A stretch of 64,000 nucleotides of DNA, taken from assembly GCA_009760855.2 (NCBI GenBank), contig WPIO01000089.1:1446001-1510000 (forward strand), written 5' to 3'. The position numbers and the translations under genes are program-made. The notes under the pieces were generated by a model. It was not told the origin of the DNA and made no database searches. It saw only the letters and a list, made by a program, of their open reading frames with translations. This DNA comes from Cristatella mucedo. Lineage: Eukaryota; Bryozoa; Phylactolaemata; Cristatellidae. Of this stretch, positions 36,134-47,959 are shown piece after piece (within the stretch, counting starts at the first letter, position 1; each line of letters opens with the position of its first letter).

Positions 36134-37196
36134 TACTTGATAAAGCGCCCCCAGATAACTCAATCTCTTTCTAGGCGCTTTACATTTGCTGCAAAGGGAA
36201 ATGCAATTAAATGGTAAGTAAAATCATGCTTGAAAAACAAACAAGATGAATAACATGGTTAGGGGTGACATGCACAGGGTCAGCATGCAAATGTGGTTAG
36301 TGGCAGCATGCACAGTGTCAGCACCCATAAGCAAATGAAGGACGAATCACAGGGACCCACTAAATGCTGTCCTAAATAGGTGTGTTTTTAAGTTCCTTTT
36401 AAATGTGGTCAGGTCAGGGGATGTTCTGACGCACGTCAGGAGGGAGTTCCAGGCTTTGGGAGCATACGAACTAAATGCACGGTCTCCAAAGGATTTGAGG
36501 TTTGTACGAGGTATTTGTAGACTGCTGGATTCCGAAAAGCGGGTGGTACGATGCTTGGCCTGATGGGGGAGCATATCTGAGAGATAGGCTGGAGCCAAAG
36601 ATTGAAGTGACCTGAAATTGAGCGACAAAACCTTGACGTCAATCCGTTGCTTGACTGGTAGCCAGTGCAGGTCGGCGAGAAGTGGAGTAATGTGGCAACT
36701 GCGACGCTCACGACAGACAAGCCTAGCTGCGGAGTTTTGCACCAGCTGCAATCGCCTGATCGCACATGCTGGGAGGCCAGTAAGCAGTGAGTTGCAGAAG
36801 TCGAGACGAGATGTCACGAATGCATGGACCAATTTAGACGTGGTATCCTTATCTAAACAAGCCCGAATTTTTGCAATATTATGAAGCTGAAAATAGGCAG
36901 ATTTGAGCATGGAGCTGATATGGTCGTCTAACGATAGGTCGCTTTGGAATATGACACCTAGATTTCGAGCTGATTCGACAGGAGATATGCTGGCAGAGCC
37001 AATTTTGAGAGACAGCCTTTCCAATTTCTGAATCACACTGGGTTTGCCCATAACTAATAAGTTAGTTTTGTCAGCGTTTAGTTATAGAAAATTTGTTGCC
37101 ATCTATCATTATGTGCAGATGTCATCAATGCATGCAGCAAGTGAGTTTAGAGAACTTGAGGTGCTCGAAGGCTGGGAGGGATCAAAGCAAAGGTAC
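36085..37196 (-). mobile_element. LINE family 1 copy nested in an older copy
   Basis: Its (AAT)n tail starts at 36085 exactly where the older element breaks off (after GACAGACAAGCCTAGCT). The older element resumes at about 37197 with the next expected bases. The insert includes the 3' UTR, the terminal hairpin at about 36139-36185, and most of the RT C-terminal ORF. 5'-truncated at about 37196. This gives a clear relative age: the insert is younger. Confidence 0.9.
36347..37051 (-). pseudogene. LINE family 1 RT C-terminal ORF, 234 codons open
   Basis: Starts at MGKPSVIQKLERLSLKIGSA, just after the region that follows YADD in family members, and runs to the polyprotein stop. Blocks: LDDHISSMLKSAYFQLHNIA, ACLDKDTTSKLVHAFVTSRL, SCHITPLLADLHWLPVKQRI, GDRAFSSYAPKAWNSL and FKRNLKTHLFRTAF. 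No stop codons, so it is the best reference for this family in the window, but it lacks the catalytic palm and endonuclease. Confidence 0.9.
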
Positions 37197-37198
37197 AA

Positions 37199-39500
37199 CT
37201 AAGCTACAGAGTATTGAACCAGCTGTACGCACCTGATTATACAGGCCGGTAGACCAGCAAGCAGTGAGTTACAGAAGTCAAGACAGGATGTCACAAATGC
37301 ATGGACCAATTTAGATGTGGTATACCTGTCTAAACAAGCCCGAATTTTAACAATGCTATGTAGCTGAATGTAGGCAGACTTGACTGTGGAGCTGATGTAG
37401 ACGTCTAATGAAAAATCACTTTGGAACATGACACATATATTTCGAGAAGATTCAACAGGAGATATGCTGGCAGAGCCGATTTTGAGCATTGGCCTTTCCC
37501 TTGTCTAAATCACACTTGGTTTACCCATAGCTCGTAAGTTGGTTTTATCATCATTCAATTTAAGAAAATTTGCTGCCACCCAAGTGCAGATGTCATCAAA
37601 ACATGCAGCAAGAGAGCTGAGAAAATTCGACGAGCAGGTGGGCTGGGAGGGATCAAAGCAAAGGTACAACTGAGTGTCGTCTGCATAGAAGTGAAGGCCT
37701 AGATTGTGCCTGGCAATAATATCGGCTAGAGTGAAAGTATAAACTGTGAACAGAACAGGACGAAGAGCAGAGTCCTGAGGTAACTAACCCGCATTTAGGA
37801 GGTTCCTCGGATAATCTTCGTCCATTCACATCAATACTTTGGAGTCTCTGGCTGGGAGAGGCCCTGAACCATTGCAATGCAGTGCCAGTGATGCCCAGGC
37901 GAGATGAGAGGCACTCTAGCTTGACTCGGTGAGCGATAGTATCAAAAGCTGCTGAAAGATCGAGCAAAACAAGCAGAGAGACTCAAACTAAGTCTGCATT
38001 CCTAAGTAGGTCGTTAAACACCTGAAGTGATGCTGACTCCGTTGGGTGATTAACTTGAGAACCAGTCTGAAACTTACTAGCAAGGTTTGAAGTTTCAATG
38101 TACGAGTTCAGCTGGTCTGCCATGGCTCGTTCCAGTGTCTTTGATAGAAACGGTAGAAAGGAGATTGGGTGGAAGTTGCTTAAGTTTACTTGGTCTTGTA
38201 TTGCTTTCTTGAGTATTGGCATGACGACAGCCTTTCTGAAAGGTGCTGGGACATGACCTGAAGCTAATAACATATTTATTATGTTAGTTAAGCATGGCAG
38301 CAGCAGATCAATGCATCGTAGAAGCAGGCCAGAGGTAATAGGGCCCACAGGACTAGTTGTCATCTTTGATTGGGAGATGAACTTCAGAACGAGGTCACTA
38401 GTGACATCTTTAATTGTAGATATTGACGTGCTGCATGGAATTAAGGGACAGGATTCCAGGGGGAGATGCTGCCATCTTAGGGATGGACTCCCTTATCTAT
38501 CTTGTTGACAAAGAAGCTAGATAAGCGATCAGCTAGATCATCACAGGGATCACTAGGGAAGGAGCTAACATGGGAGGAGTTAAGGAGATGGTTGATCGTC
38601 GACGTCAGCATTTTTTGGACTGCTCATTTTTGATTCAATTATGTTTTTCTAGAAGCTACACTTGGCCTTGGCTAGGATCGATTGGTACGATCAACAGTAG
38701 TCCTCGTAGGCCTGTCGATGGACAAGCAGTCGTGATCTTGTGTATGGTTTTTCAAGCTTGGGCTTAGTAGACCTAGCTAGCTTAATGTCTTGTAAACAGT
38801 AGTGTCCTGTTGTAGCAATCTACCAATGATGACAGGTCGGAAGGGATTTTGAGTACCAGAGGCACAGCAGATATTCTCGCACTGGCAGCATCGATGTCAA
38901 GGGTCTTGAGGTTTCGTGATTCACAGGTGATTTTAGCTAAGGAAGAGGGCACACACTGTGGACTGAATGAGATCTGCATATGGTCAGATAAGCAGAATTT
39001 GCTAATAATTGGTGATGACAAAGTGAAGTGGTATGAGAAAGGTCGAGTGTGTGACCCTTGATGTAAGTAGGGCCATGCACACGAGCCACGAGTGACGACG
39101 AGTCAGTCGGTGCCGAAATTCAGTGCTGAAGGCAGCAGATAAGTTATCAAAATGAATTTTGAATTCACCCATAATGAGGAAAGATCTATTTCTTGCACAT
39201 AGAATTGAAATGAAATAAGAGAAATCTGAGGTAAAGGAGGACTTGGTACCTGGTGGGCGATAGACTACTGCCACCGTTGGTACTTTGTTGTCGGGTGAAA
39301 TCAAGACAATGGATTCAAAAAACTGCTTCGAGGGTACTGAAAACGGCTTGAAGTCGGAGTTCGAGAGTGTGATAATGACGACTCGAACTCTAGTTTTGAT
39401 CGATCTAGGGTTGTGAAAGAAGGAGAAGCCTGTCGGGGTTTCGTCTTCAATTATCGGGCAGTTTTCCGATTTTAGCCAAGTTCCAGTCAAGGCAAGCAGG
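37199..39500 (-). pseudogene. LINE family 1 endonuclease-RT ORF, broken
   Basis: Endonuclease remains at 39002-39490 contain ALTGTWLKSENCPI (from TETWL), VVYRPPG and FLIMGEFKIHFDN (degraded GDFNIH). SDHMQISF (38782-39021) is the C-terminal SDH motif. RT remains at 37983-38363 contain FRKAVVMPILKK and NFHPISFLPFLSKTLERAMA; 37653-37967 begins LDLSAAFDTIAHRVKLE, with motif B lost by frameshift. 37199-37489 covers the thumb. The region between 38363 and 38780 is poorly conserved. Multiple stops make it non-functional. Confidence 0.85.
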
Positions 39501-39604
39501 CCGAGAACTTTTTCAGAAATAAGGTAGCATATTAATAGGGGACCAATCAGGAACTAACCCAATATGGCAACATGGATGCCGCCTAAAAGCTTCAAATTTA
39601 ACAA

Positions 39605-39760
39605 TGTTATTTATATAGTGGCAGAAGAGCCTTTACCGGCTATCACCACCACTTGCAGAGGCGATAGAGAATAGGCCCCTGCAGGATTCGGACCAATGAC
39701 CTAGGTCTTGAAGAGCGAGCACTTTACCTCCTGGGCTAAGATGCAGAGGCATTCATAGCT
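39605..39760 (-). mobile_element. SINE B copy (tRNA-derived), best example
   Basis: Minus strand: ATCTTAGCCCAGGAGGTAAA (box A), GGTCCGAATCCTGCAGGG (box B), then the body CCTCTGCAAGTGGTGGTGAT, AGCCGGTAAAGGCTCTTCTG and CCACTATATAAATAA. The body and its TATATAA-like end are shared with 11485-11640. Confidence 0.8.
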
Positions 39761-41091
39761 GCACTGCCTGGCGAAACCAGTCGGTTGGGCTAGAAACGTT
39801 TGGACTAAAGAAGTTTATTGATAATATGCAAGAGTCCTATATAAGGATGGAAGATATATTTTGGATGACTGATATATAGCATATATAGGAAGCCGTAAAT
39901 ATGTGTCCGAAGACAGCCTCTGCTCAATTTCCATTTGATGCCACGTGAAAAACTGTACGACCTTTACACTTCCCAGGTACTCCCATGTTGCCAAATGAGA
40001 GCGATTATAAAAGCCACAGCCTAACCACGAGGCTAGTCTGGAATCGGAACTGCACACAGTACCGTAGACATGGCTGGTAAAATGCTAGTTCTCACTTGAG
40101 ACATGTTCTCGGGTGTCTCGAGTCGGCACGTTCGCCAGTGTATGTAGACACAGCTTAACGGCCTGGCTTACCAGCCTTCTGTACTACCCCCCTTTACGTC
40201 AAGGACATGGGGTGCCAAGCAGGGCACACAAGTAACGCCAGCTGAATCTAAGGTCTCATTTTTGTAAGAAAATATTTTTGCGGCATACCGCAGCAGGTGC
40301 TTGAATGCAGCATCATTGCACAAGAGAAATAAGTAAAAAAAAATGAGCAAGTGCTCTGGCATCTCTCATCCTGGGTCTAAGATTTCGGCTGCAGTGACAG
40401 ATCTCAGGTGGCAGCAGGAGAGCTGCCGGTGCCAAAGGCACGTTATGGCGGTGCTCCCACGAACGGCAGCAGCAAATCAAACTTGTATTAATATGTCGGC
40501 AAGCTTTTGCTACTATCTGGTGACTACTGCTGTACAGTCCTCACCTCAAGCTATCAATAGTGGCAGCAGTTTCATCACTCCCAATCCAGCCATCCAGTCC
40601 CCTTCCCTAGGCTGTTGGCTCGAAGCCAGCTGGCCTCGTTACTATACAGGAAAGTGAATCAGACTTACTCACAGAGCAGCAGGGTAGGTGCCAGCAGATT
40701 TGATTCAAAGTACTAGCAGAGTAGACAGTTTGCAAGCAGCTGTGCCGAGCTCTGCACAGGTATTGAAGAAGGATAGCCGAGGCGGCTGGGTCACTTCTCC
40801 AGGCCCTCACTTTCGAAGCAAGAACAATAAGGTGAAACAGAGCTGACAATGGGCTGGTTGCTTCGCCCCACGGCACATTCAGGCCAAGCACGATTGTGGT
40901 TCAAGAGGTGCAGCAGAAAAAATGCGTAACTTTTACAGAGCTTGAACAGCTTCGGCAGATGAGGTGATAAAAAACAAGGAAGCAGGGGTTCGACGAAGGA
41001 ACAGAATGCGAGAAGTTACAGAAGCTCCATGGCACACACAGAGTGGTAGCAAGTTTTGGTGGCAAGCAGCCAACCGCACCCACTATTACCG
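39761..41091. other. No recognised gene
   Basis: No supported frame or repeat. Confidence 0.4.
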
Positions 41092-41660
41092 TGTCTGTGA
41101 GCTTTGGCTAACCACCGCAAAGGCAGCAAAGGTAAGATGGCTTGCAGTCGAAGGAAGGAAATGCAGTCGAAGGAAGGGAAAGGAAGGGATTACCTAGTCT
41201 CGGTATAGAGATGAACAGGAGGGAGAAAACAGCTTAGAGCAGTTTCATTGCAGCATTCCTCGCTTTCTGTGCAATCGCAATAATAACTATTAGCAGCTGG
41301 TTCGGGCTCTCGTAGACGACTGTGCAAAAATAGGATGCACAATGTCCTGCAAAGACCATATCCGTGGTGCCCATCTCGGAAAAAATTCAAGGAGAACTTG
41401 GGAGCTTACTTAGGGTAGCAACACAAGCCCTTTCGACAGGCTAAACTGAACTTTGAACGTCGCAATCAAGGACAGTATTACTAAAGCACCATGGGGCATT
41501 ATGCTTCGACGTTTTGTCAGCTTCACAAATACTACGTGGATGAGTAAGAGTGCACTGTTTCTATGTACTCACTGCATTTATGAGCTTTGACTAACCAGCG
41601 AGAAGGCAGCAAAGGTAGGAATGGCATGCAGTAGAAGGCAAAAAGGAAGGGATCGATGGG
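41092..41660 (+). repeat. Imperfect direct duplication, about 85 bp, 490 bp apart
   Basis: 41092-41180 and 41577-41660 share ordered blocks: TGAGCTTTGGCTAACCA versus TGAGCTTTGACTAACCA, then AAGGCAGCAAAGGTA, GGCTTGCAGTCGAAGG versus GGCATGCAGTAGAAGG, and AAGGAAGGGAT. No function is visible. Confidence 0.6.
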
Positions 41661-41871
41661 CCTGGATTGATGCAAGGTTTAGCCAGAAATGCACTGGGGC
41701 ATTCAGTTACAACAAAACTGAGCAGCTGACCACAGAAAAAAAGGGGAAAAACAGATGCATCACACTCCTGGGTGTGAACTGCCCAGCTTCTATTAGTATC
41801 AGCTGATCCGGGTGTAGGCTACTGCAGCTACAACCATGTCTTCGTCAACAATGCCCAAGAGAGCTCTGGAT

Positions 41872-42468
41872 AATAGTAATAATAATAATACATTTGATAA
41901 AGAACCCTCAGAGAACTCAAATCTCTTTGCAGGTACTTTACAATTGTCGCAAAGTAAGCAGGACCGAATGGTTAGCGATAGCATCCTCAATAAGCAACAA
42001 GAATAACATGGTTAGGAGGTGTCATGCACAGGGTCAGCATGCAAGTGTGGTTAGTGGCAGCACGCAACAGTGTCAGCACCCATAAGCACATTAAGGACGA
42101 ATCACAGGGACTCTTTAAATGCTTTCATAAATAGATGCTTTTTCAGTTTCTTTTTAAATGTGGAAAAGTCAGATGTCGTGAAGCAGGTCGGAAGTGAGTT
42201 CCAGGCTTTGGGAGCATGCGAACCAAAGGCACAGTCTTCAAAGAATTTGAGATTTGTACGAAGTATATCGTTCAACACTTAGACTCCAAAGAGCAGGTGG
42301 AACGATGCTTAGCCTGGTGGGGAGAAGATCTGATAGGTAGGCCGGAGTCAAAGAATGAAGGGACCTGAAAGTGAGTGACAACACCACGAAGTCGATCCGT
42401 TGGTCGACTGGGAGCCAGTGCAGGTCGGCGAGAAGTGGTGTGATGTGGCAACTGTGACGCTCACTACA
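41872..42468 (-). mobile_element. LINE family 1 3' fragment
   Basis: Minus strand: (ATT)n tail near 41874-41890, hairpin region, 3' UTR, and the ORF end with SERHSCHITPLLADLHWLP and SLTFRSLHSLTPAYLSDLL (42238-42470). Similarity ends near 42468. Frameshifted in the last part of the ORF. Confidence 0.88.
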
Positions 42469-45400
42469 TGGATTACTGCTCCATATAAAAGTCATCAATC
42501 AACCATGCACACTGCTCAGAGCAGAAAGATACTGGTCTCGCCGGCCACCAGATGCCTCGAATGGCAGGGCTGACGACGACTGCAGATCCAGATGGCTACT
42601 GATGCTGCGACTCTCACTAGGTTCAAGATTCTCTCTGCTAGCCGACTGCCATGGAGTAGGGCTGGCTGCAATGGACCGGGGATCGGTGGTAGGCATGCAG
42701 GGTTGCATTATTGCAGATTCTGGGAAAATCAAGTCCTGTGGGCTATCAAAACGCTTAGGCCAGCACCAGACACTCCAAAAGACCAGCTTGCAGCTGTACC
42801 AATTTTTGTTTATACAGGCCCACTGCACATCCCCTTAACAAGGTAAGCACAGTGTCTTGAGATACTTGAAGCAATTGCACAGCAATAGCAGGGCATGATG
42901 AAGACAAACCCTCGAACGAGTTTTTCTAACTTTTTTCGAGAAGCTGGTTCGCCGAGACAAGCTGGCCACTGTCTCCTAGGCTACTAATGCAGAGCCTAGA
43001 TTTCGTTTGTAAGAACTGCTGCCAGGCCGGGCAAGTTGGTTTGCAAAGGTCCAGCCTGCCAGTGGCCGGTCAGCCTGTCGGCTTCTGTCAGGGGTAGTTA
43101 ACACATCGGTGCATGCAGCCTAATCTGGAGGGTGCTGACCTGCCTTGCAGCGGTCGAACAACCGTGACCTAGGCTGGACTAAGCTGCCACAAGTTCGAGG
43201 ATCAGTTGCAGCACGCAGCACCAAAGGAAGAGAGCTAGGGAGTCACCCAAACCTTTGGGCCTCTGATGATTGGCCGGTCCACACAGGATCCAAGATTCAG
43301 CTTTGAACCTCTTTCCGGGCGTAATCCAAGGTCACTTCTGAAAGAGTTAAACTCACCTAGGCCCCGGGGACCGGAGCACAGCAGACTGACTCACTATCAG
43401 AGGATGACATTAGGCCCAGTCTGAGCTCTCAAGGAGGCTGCCCTGGGTAAGGACAAGTGAGGATAGTAGAATCAGTCACCTGCTTGTAGGTAGCTTTCAT
43501 TGCAGACAGCACACAACAGTGCCCACACAGCAGCTCCCACTACAGCCAGCTAATTACATTTTAGTCGGATCAGGTAAACGAAGCCCAGGCAGCACGTGAC
43601 ATTAGCAACTATCATGAAGACTCGGCCTCTGCAGCTGAGTGGATTTGCTTGCATCCCGGCCAACGCTGCCACTACCTGCACGGATAGTGCTGCTACTTTT
43701 GTGGGTGACTGCACAGGCTGTCTGTTTGTCGTCTGGAGCAAAGTGAATGTAAACTGCCAAGATAAGCTGATTCAAAAACCCAGTTGTCAGAGTAGCAGAT
43801 ACTGATACTAGAAATAAAAACAAATACAAATTAAAAATAAACAAAAAATCGTGAGCATGTCACTGCCGCATCCAGAAAGTTTTCCTTTTCTCGTATGTCA
43901 CATCGTATGCTCGTCGTATGCTCAATCAGTACGGCGTTGCATCCTTTTCTCAAGTTCCAGCCAGAAGGGTGCATTTGGTTGGCCTGTACCTCCATCGAGC
44001 CAGTCAGTTTTGGCTCCTGCAAAACTGATCTGACTCGGGCTCATGCTCCAATCCCCAATCACATCAGCACAGTGATGGGCATGCTACAAAACTGGAAGTT
44101 GGTGGCGTGGGTTCCTACAAGCCACCTGCCCCCAAACCTTCGCCAACGGCAAAACCATATCTTAATTATGTTGGCTCGCCGAGCTACCGCCGAGATTGCG
44201 TCAAATAAACACTATGGTTTTGCTCTATAATCGTTCGCTATTGCTGGTCTAGCCCAGCCTACATGAAAATTGTGTGGTGCTGGCCCGTACATCAAAATTT
44301 TTCCGGTCTTGCACCCTCCTATGAAAATCCTGGCTTGCCACTGGTTTCTTCCGTGCTATCAGCCAAATCGAAAGTCCTATTTGCATGTCAAAATAGGAAT
44401 CTGTCTCGGTTGACCTTACAGCCTAGACCTACCGAGTACCTCTTGGGAGAGCTATGGATCTGCCAGGCTATACAAAAATACAGCTCCAATTGTCTGGCTA
44501 GGTTCGGCCACTCACGGTTAAGTAGTTAAGCTCTCCGGTCACTGAGTCTACAGGGCACTCGGTGCTTGCTCACCGTGGCCACTATATGCAGTAGTTATGG
44601 CTTGCCAGGACAGCCAGACAAAGATAATCCAGAATGCCTGACCGATGAGCAATGTCAATGTCGAAAAATCATGATGCATCCCAGTCGTCAAGCCACTCTA
44701 GGCAAGACATCGAAGAAGCATCGAGTGGGTGGTGTCACTGAGCTGTAGACTGCAACGATTCTGCCAATGAAACAGGACTTGGTAGCACTGCCATAAAGTT
44801 AATTTGACTTTGAATTTAAATTGAAGGCTTCAATCACACATGGCCATACATTGCAGAGTGGTAATGTTACGGCTGAAGTCATAACTTGGAGGTCCTATGC
44901 CGGAAATGAAGTATCCTATTGGTTAGTGATACTGTGCACCGTGTCAGCATGCATAAGCCCACAGAGGAAACTAATAATAACATTAAGAATAATAATAGTT
45001 ATCATCATTATTCTACAGGCTTCCGTGCTCCTCATCTCACCACGTGGCAGAAGGTTCAGAAGCTCACTTGTTTGCTAGTGGCCACAGATGTATCAACTGG
45101 CTATGCAGATAACTGATAATCACGAGGGGACCTGAGGGGAAGATTTTGAAGCTGAATACTTTAGGGTAATGGGGCAGGGTGAAATTTTGCAGACGATGCT
45201 TCCAACAGACAACTTAGTTGCAAAACACATACTACAGATCACAGTTGGGCACTATACAAGCTACAAGCCATTATCGTCCTAGCATAATCCATAAGCATAA
45301 GCCATTTACAGAGGCTGCCCAAACAGCGACGTCCAACCAGCCAGGTTTCTAGGGTCTCTTCTGAGGTGTATCTACAGGCACATCAGCGCTCGAGGAATGC

Positions 45401-45899
45401 GCAGCAGCAGCTGCGATATAGGCAGAGGCTGCAACAGGTGCCAGGTTAAATGAGGCAAAAGTACGTGCAATTGTAACAGCACCATTCCTATCAATGGGTG
45501 ATCAGAACTCGGGGCACTTGTGCCGGGTCAAATGCAGAAAGCTCAAGTACAGGTGACAGGCTTCAACCCTAACCGCCAGGAAGGCAAGGAAGGCAGGCAC
45601 CATGCTTGGGCACAGCTGACACAAACAATCGAGCACAGTACGGCTCATCGGCTTGAAGCCGCAAAGCCACGGTGCAGCAGCATAAACGCTGCTGCTTAAA
45701 TGGACGCTGGGTACACGTGGCTCGTTCGGAAAATATCTCTAGCACAGCAGTGCAAGCAGCTGCCTGCTAAATGATGCATTACAGCAGCAGGAGAGCTGCG
45801 AGCCACTAACGCCGACGAAGATCACTCTGCCATGAGCTGGCGAGTCTGCCCAGATGCATCGCTATTACGATAGCCGCAAATACCGGCCACGAAAGGCTG
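42469..45899. other. No gene assigned; possible weak LINE remnant
   Basis: Near 44925-44985 a TTAGTGATACTGTGCACCGT segment followed by GTCAGCATGCATAAGC resembles the LINE family 1 3' UTR, with AATAATAAC runs next to it. It may be a rearranged remnant. The rest shows no supported coding frame or repeat. Confidence 0.35.
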
Positions 45900-46930
45900 C
45901 TAACCAGATGCCAGCCGATCTAACCGCCGGGGAGAACTCGCTGGAGGCGAGAGGCCCGAGAAAGCAGCAGACGGCAAACTAGCCAGCTGCCTAGGCAGGC
46001 GAAGCCAGAGGCCACTTGCTCGCACGGAGATGAGGAGGCGAGGCGAGGGCCGAGGAGAGACCGAAATCGACTAATAGGCGCTGAAGAGACGGAGCTGCGC
46101 TCGGTAGCACTTGAGCGATGCCTGCAGCCGCCGCCTCGGAATGCTGACACCTAGCGATAGACCTGCCCGCCAGAGCAGCGAACTGTGCGAAGGCCAGGCG
46201 AAGGCCGTGCGGCTCCGAAAGTTGGCTGGAGAAGAGCGCACTCAATAGTGCGTACGTGAGGCGCGAAGCTGCGCAGCGTCCGTCGGTGGCGAGGCAGCTT
46301 ATGAGCAGAAGGCTGGCATTTTCGGTGAGCGGCCGGCGCCGACGAAGCGGTTCCGCGTGGCTGCGGCTAGGGCGGTCGCAGCTGGGACGAGCGGCAGCAG
46401 CCGACCGTAAGTTCGCAGGGGCGGCGCGACTAACCTTAAGAGAGATACGACGGAATACCGCTACCGCCCGCACGACGGACAGAATCGGTCGGTCCACCGA
46501 GCGTACAGGGCGCAAGGATTGGACTGGGAGTTGCCGGTAACCGGCGCTGACCAATGGTGTGGGAGGACCACCCTTTCGACCCGCGCGACCCACCGGTTCA
46601 GGGCGAGCGGGATGGGACGCAGGAGCCGAAGGTCAGGGATGGTGGCGAATAGTACTTGGCCTTGCGTGCTCGGTGTCAGTTCGCTTGCGTTCTACCGGAG
46701 CCGACTTTCAGTGACCTCGTCTGGACCGAGCACGCCGGCTCTGTCCGAGTATATCAACCATTCTCGCTCGATTGTTAAAGAAAGTCGCCCTTCAAATCGC
46801 TTAGGCTTCTACACTCGTAGACCCGGGTCTTGTGCGGCCGCCGCGCCATTCGCCGCCGTTAGCGGTTCGTCGCACGATGCAATTCTTCAATGTAAGCAAC
46901 GTGTCGCTGACTGCGTACGCGCGTGCTGAA
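45900..46930. promoter_or_regulatory. CpG-rich patch
   Basis: Dense CpG and GC-rich sequence. Donor-like sites on the plus strand include TTCAATGTAAGC at about 46886-46897 and ACCGTAAGTTC near 46406. Frames on both strands up to 200 codons are composition-driven. May be a promoter; strand undetermined. Confidence 0.35.
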
Positions 46931-46977
46931 TCTACACACCGGTGCTTCCTTACCTCAGTCTTCAGCGAATTCAAACT

Positions 46978-46996
46978 CTTATATATATATATATTT

Positions 46997-47048
<52 letters not shown>

Positions 47049-47223
47049 CACATGTCTAAGCTATACTTGCATATATATATATAATCATATCAATTCCACG
47101 TATATATATATATATATATATATACTTGTATATATATATATACTTGTGTATATATATATATATATATATATACTTGTATATATATATATACTTGTGTATA
47201 TATATATATATATATATATACAC
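46978..47223. repeat. (TA)n tract with TACTTGTA modules
   Basis: Alternating TA runs broken by TATACTTGTATATA and TATACTTGTGTATA. The pair of modules between about 47100 and 47220 is itself duplicated. Long TA runs can extrude as cruciforms and are unstable. Confidence 0.95.
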
Positions 47224-47959
47224 AAGTATAGCTCATTTGAATGCTGATTGATACTGCTTAGCGATCAGAGCTTAATAGCGAACTCGTTTGAATGAGAGAG
47301 CTGATTAAGAGCTCGCGTGAGTTCTTTTCAGTGCATTTCTGAAACGTGCTCAATATTGATTCGGTGTTACACCGTAGTTCGTACATTTCATTAAGTGAAA
47401 TTCGCGCTCTAAATTTCGGCAGAGCTTAAACTGCTACTTAAGCTTCCAGCACTCAATTCAGCGGTCGGCCCACACCGCAATCAAGCCGATATAGAAATTC
47501 CGATTTCGCGGACAATTCTCACAAGCTGAGTGTCGCGAGCATCAAAACTAGCACGAGGCAGCAAGTGCTGCTGTAGTTACTAACCACTTCTGACACCCCA
47601 TATTTCCGAAGTCCACCGCCGCTGCAGAAAGGCCCTTCCACGTGATCGCAGACGAGCGTGATTTCAAAAAAGAACTTGGTCTATCCTATTTACTTGCGCG
47701 AGGCAGGCCGACTGGCCTAGGACTGTGCGTTCGCGACAGCCTTAACATCTGCACGTCAGCTCGGCTCAGGCCTGCGGTGGCAACTGTGCCACCATGAATG
47801 CGGGCAATTCTTGGAAGATTGACACACCTCAGCCCAAGACAGCAAAATTGCTTTCGCAAAATGCGCCGTAAATGTAGGCTCCGGAAGGAGGCACAATCAA
47901 AATAGAATTAAAGATGGCGGCGGTGCTGAGTGCATAAATAAATATAAATAAAATGCATG
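47224..47959. other. No recognised gene
   Basis: Spacer between the TA tract and the next CpG-rich patch; nothing supportable. Confidence 0.4.

Larger units (their letters stand above)
35715..39505 (-). mobile_element. LINE family 1 copy, longest, split by a younger LINE
   Basis: One old element occupies 35715-36084 and 37197-39505 on the minus strand; 36085-37196 is a later insertion. From 5' to 3' it has an APE-type endonuclease region, RT fingers, palm, thumb/C-terminal domain, 3' UTR and (ATT)n tail near 35730-35757. With the insertion removed it is about 2.7 kb, lacking only the 5' UTR, any ORF1 and the start of the endonuclease. Many stops and frameshifts. Confidence 0.88.

Noticed and set aside
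36347-37051. Active retrotransposon gene
   Set aside because: The frame is open but lacks the endonuclease and catalytic RT palm because of 5' truncation.
46801-47247. Tyr/Ile-rich frames around the TA tract
   Set aside because: Translations of TATA repeats; no real coding signal.
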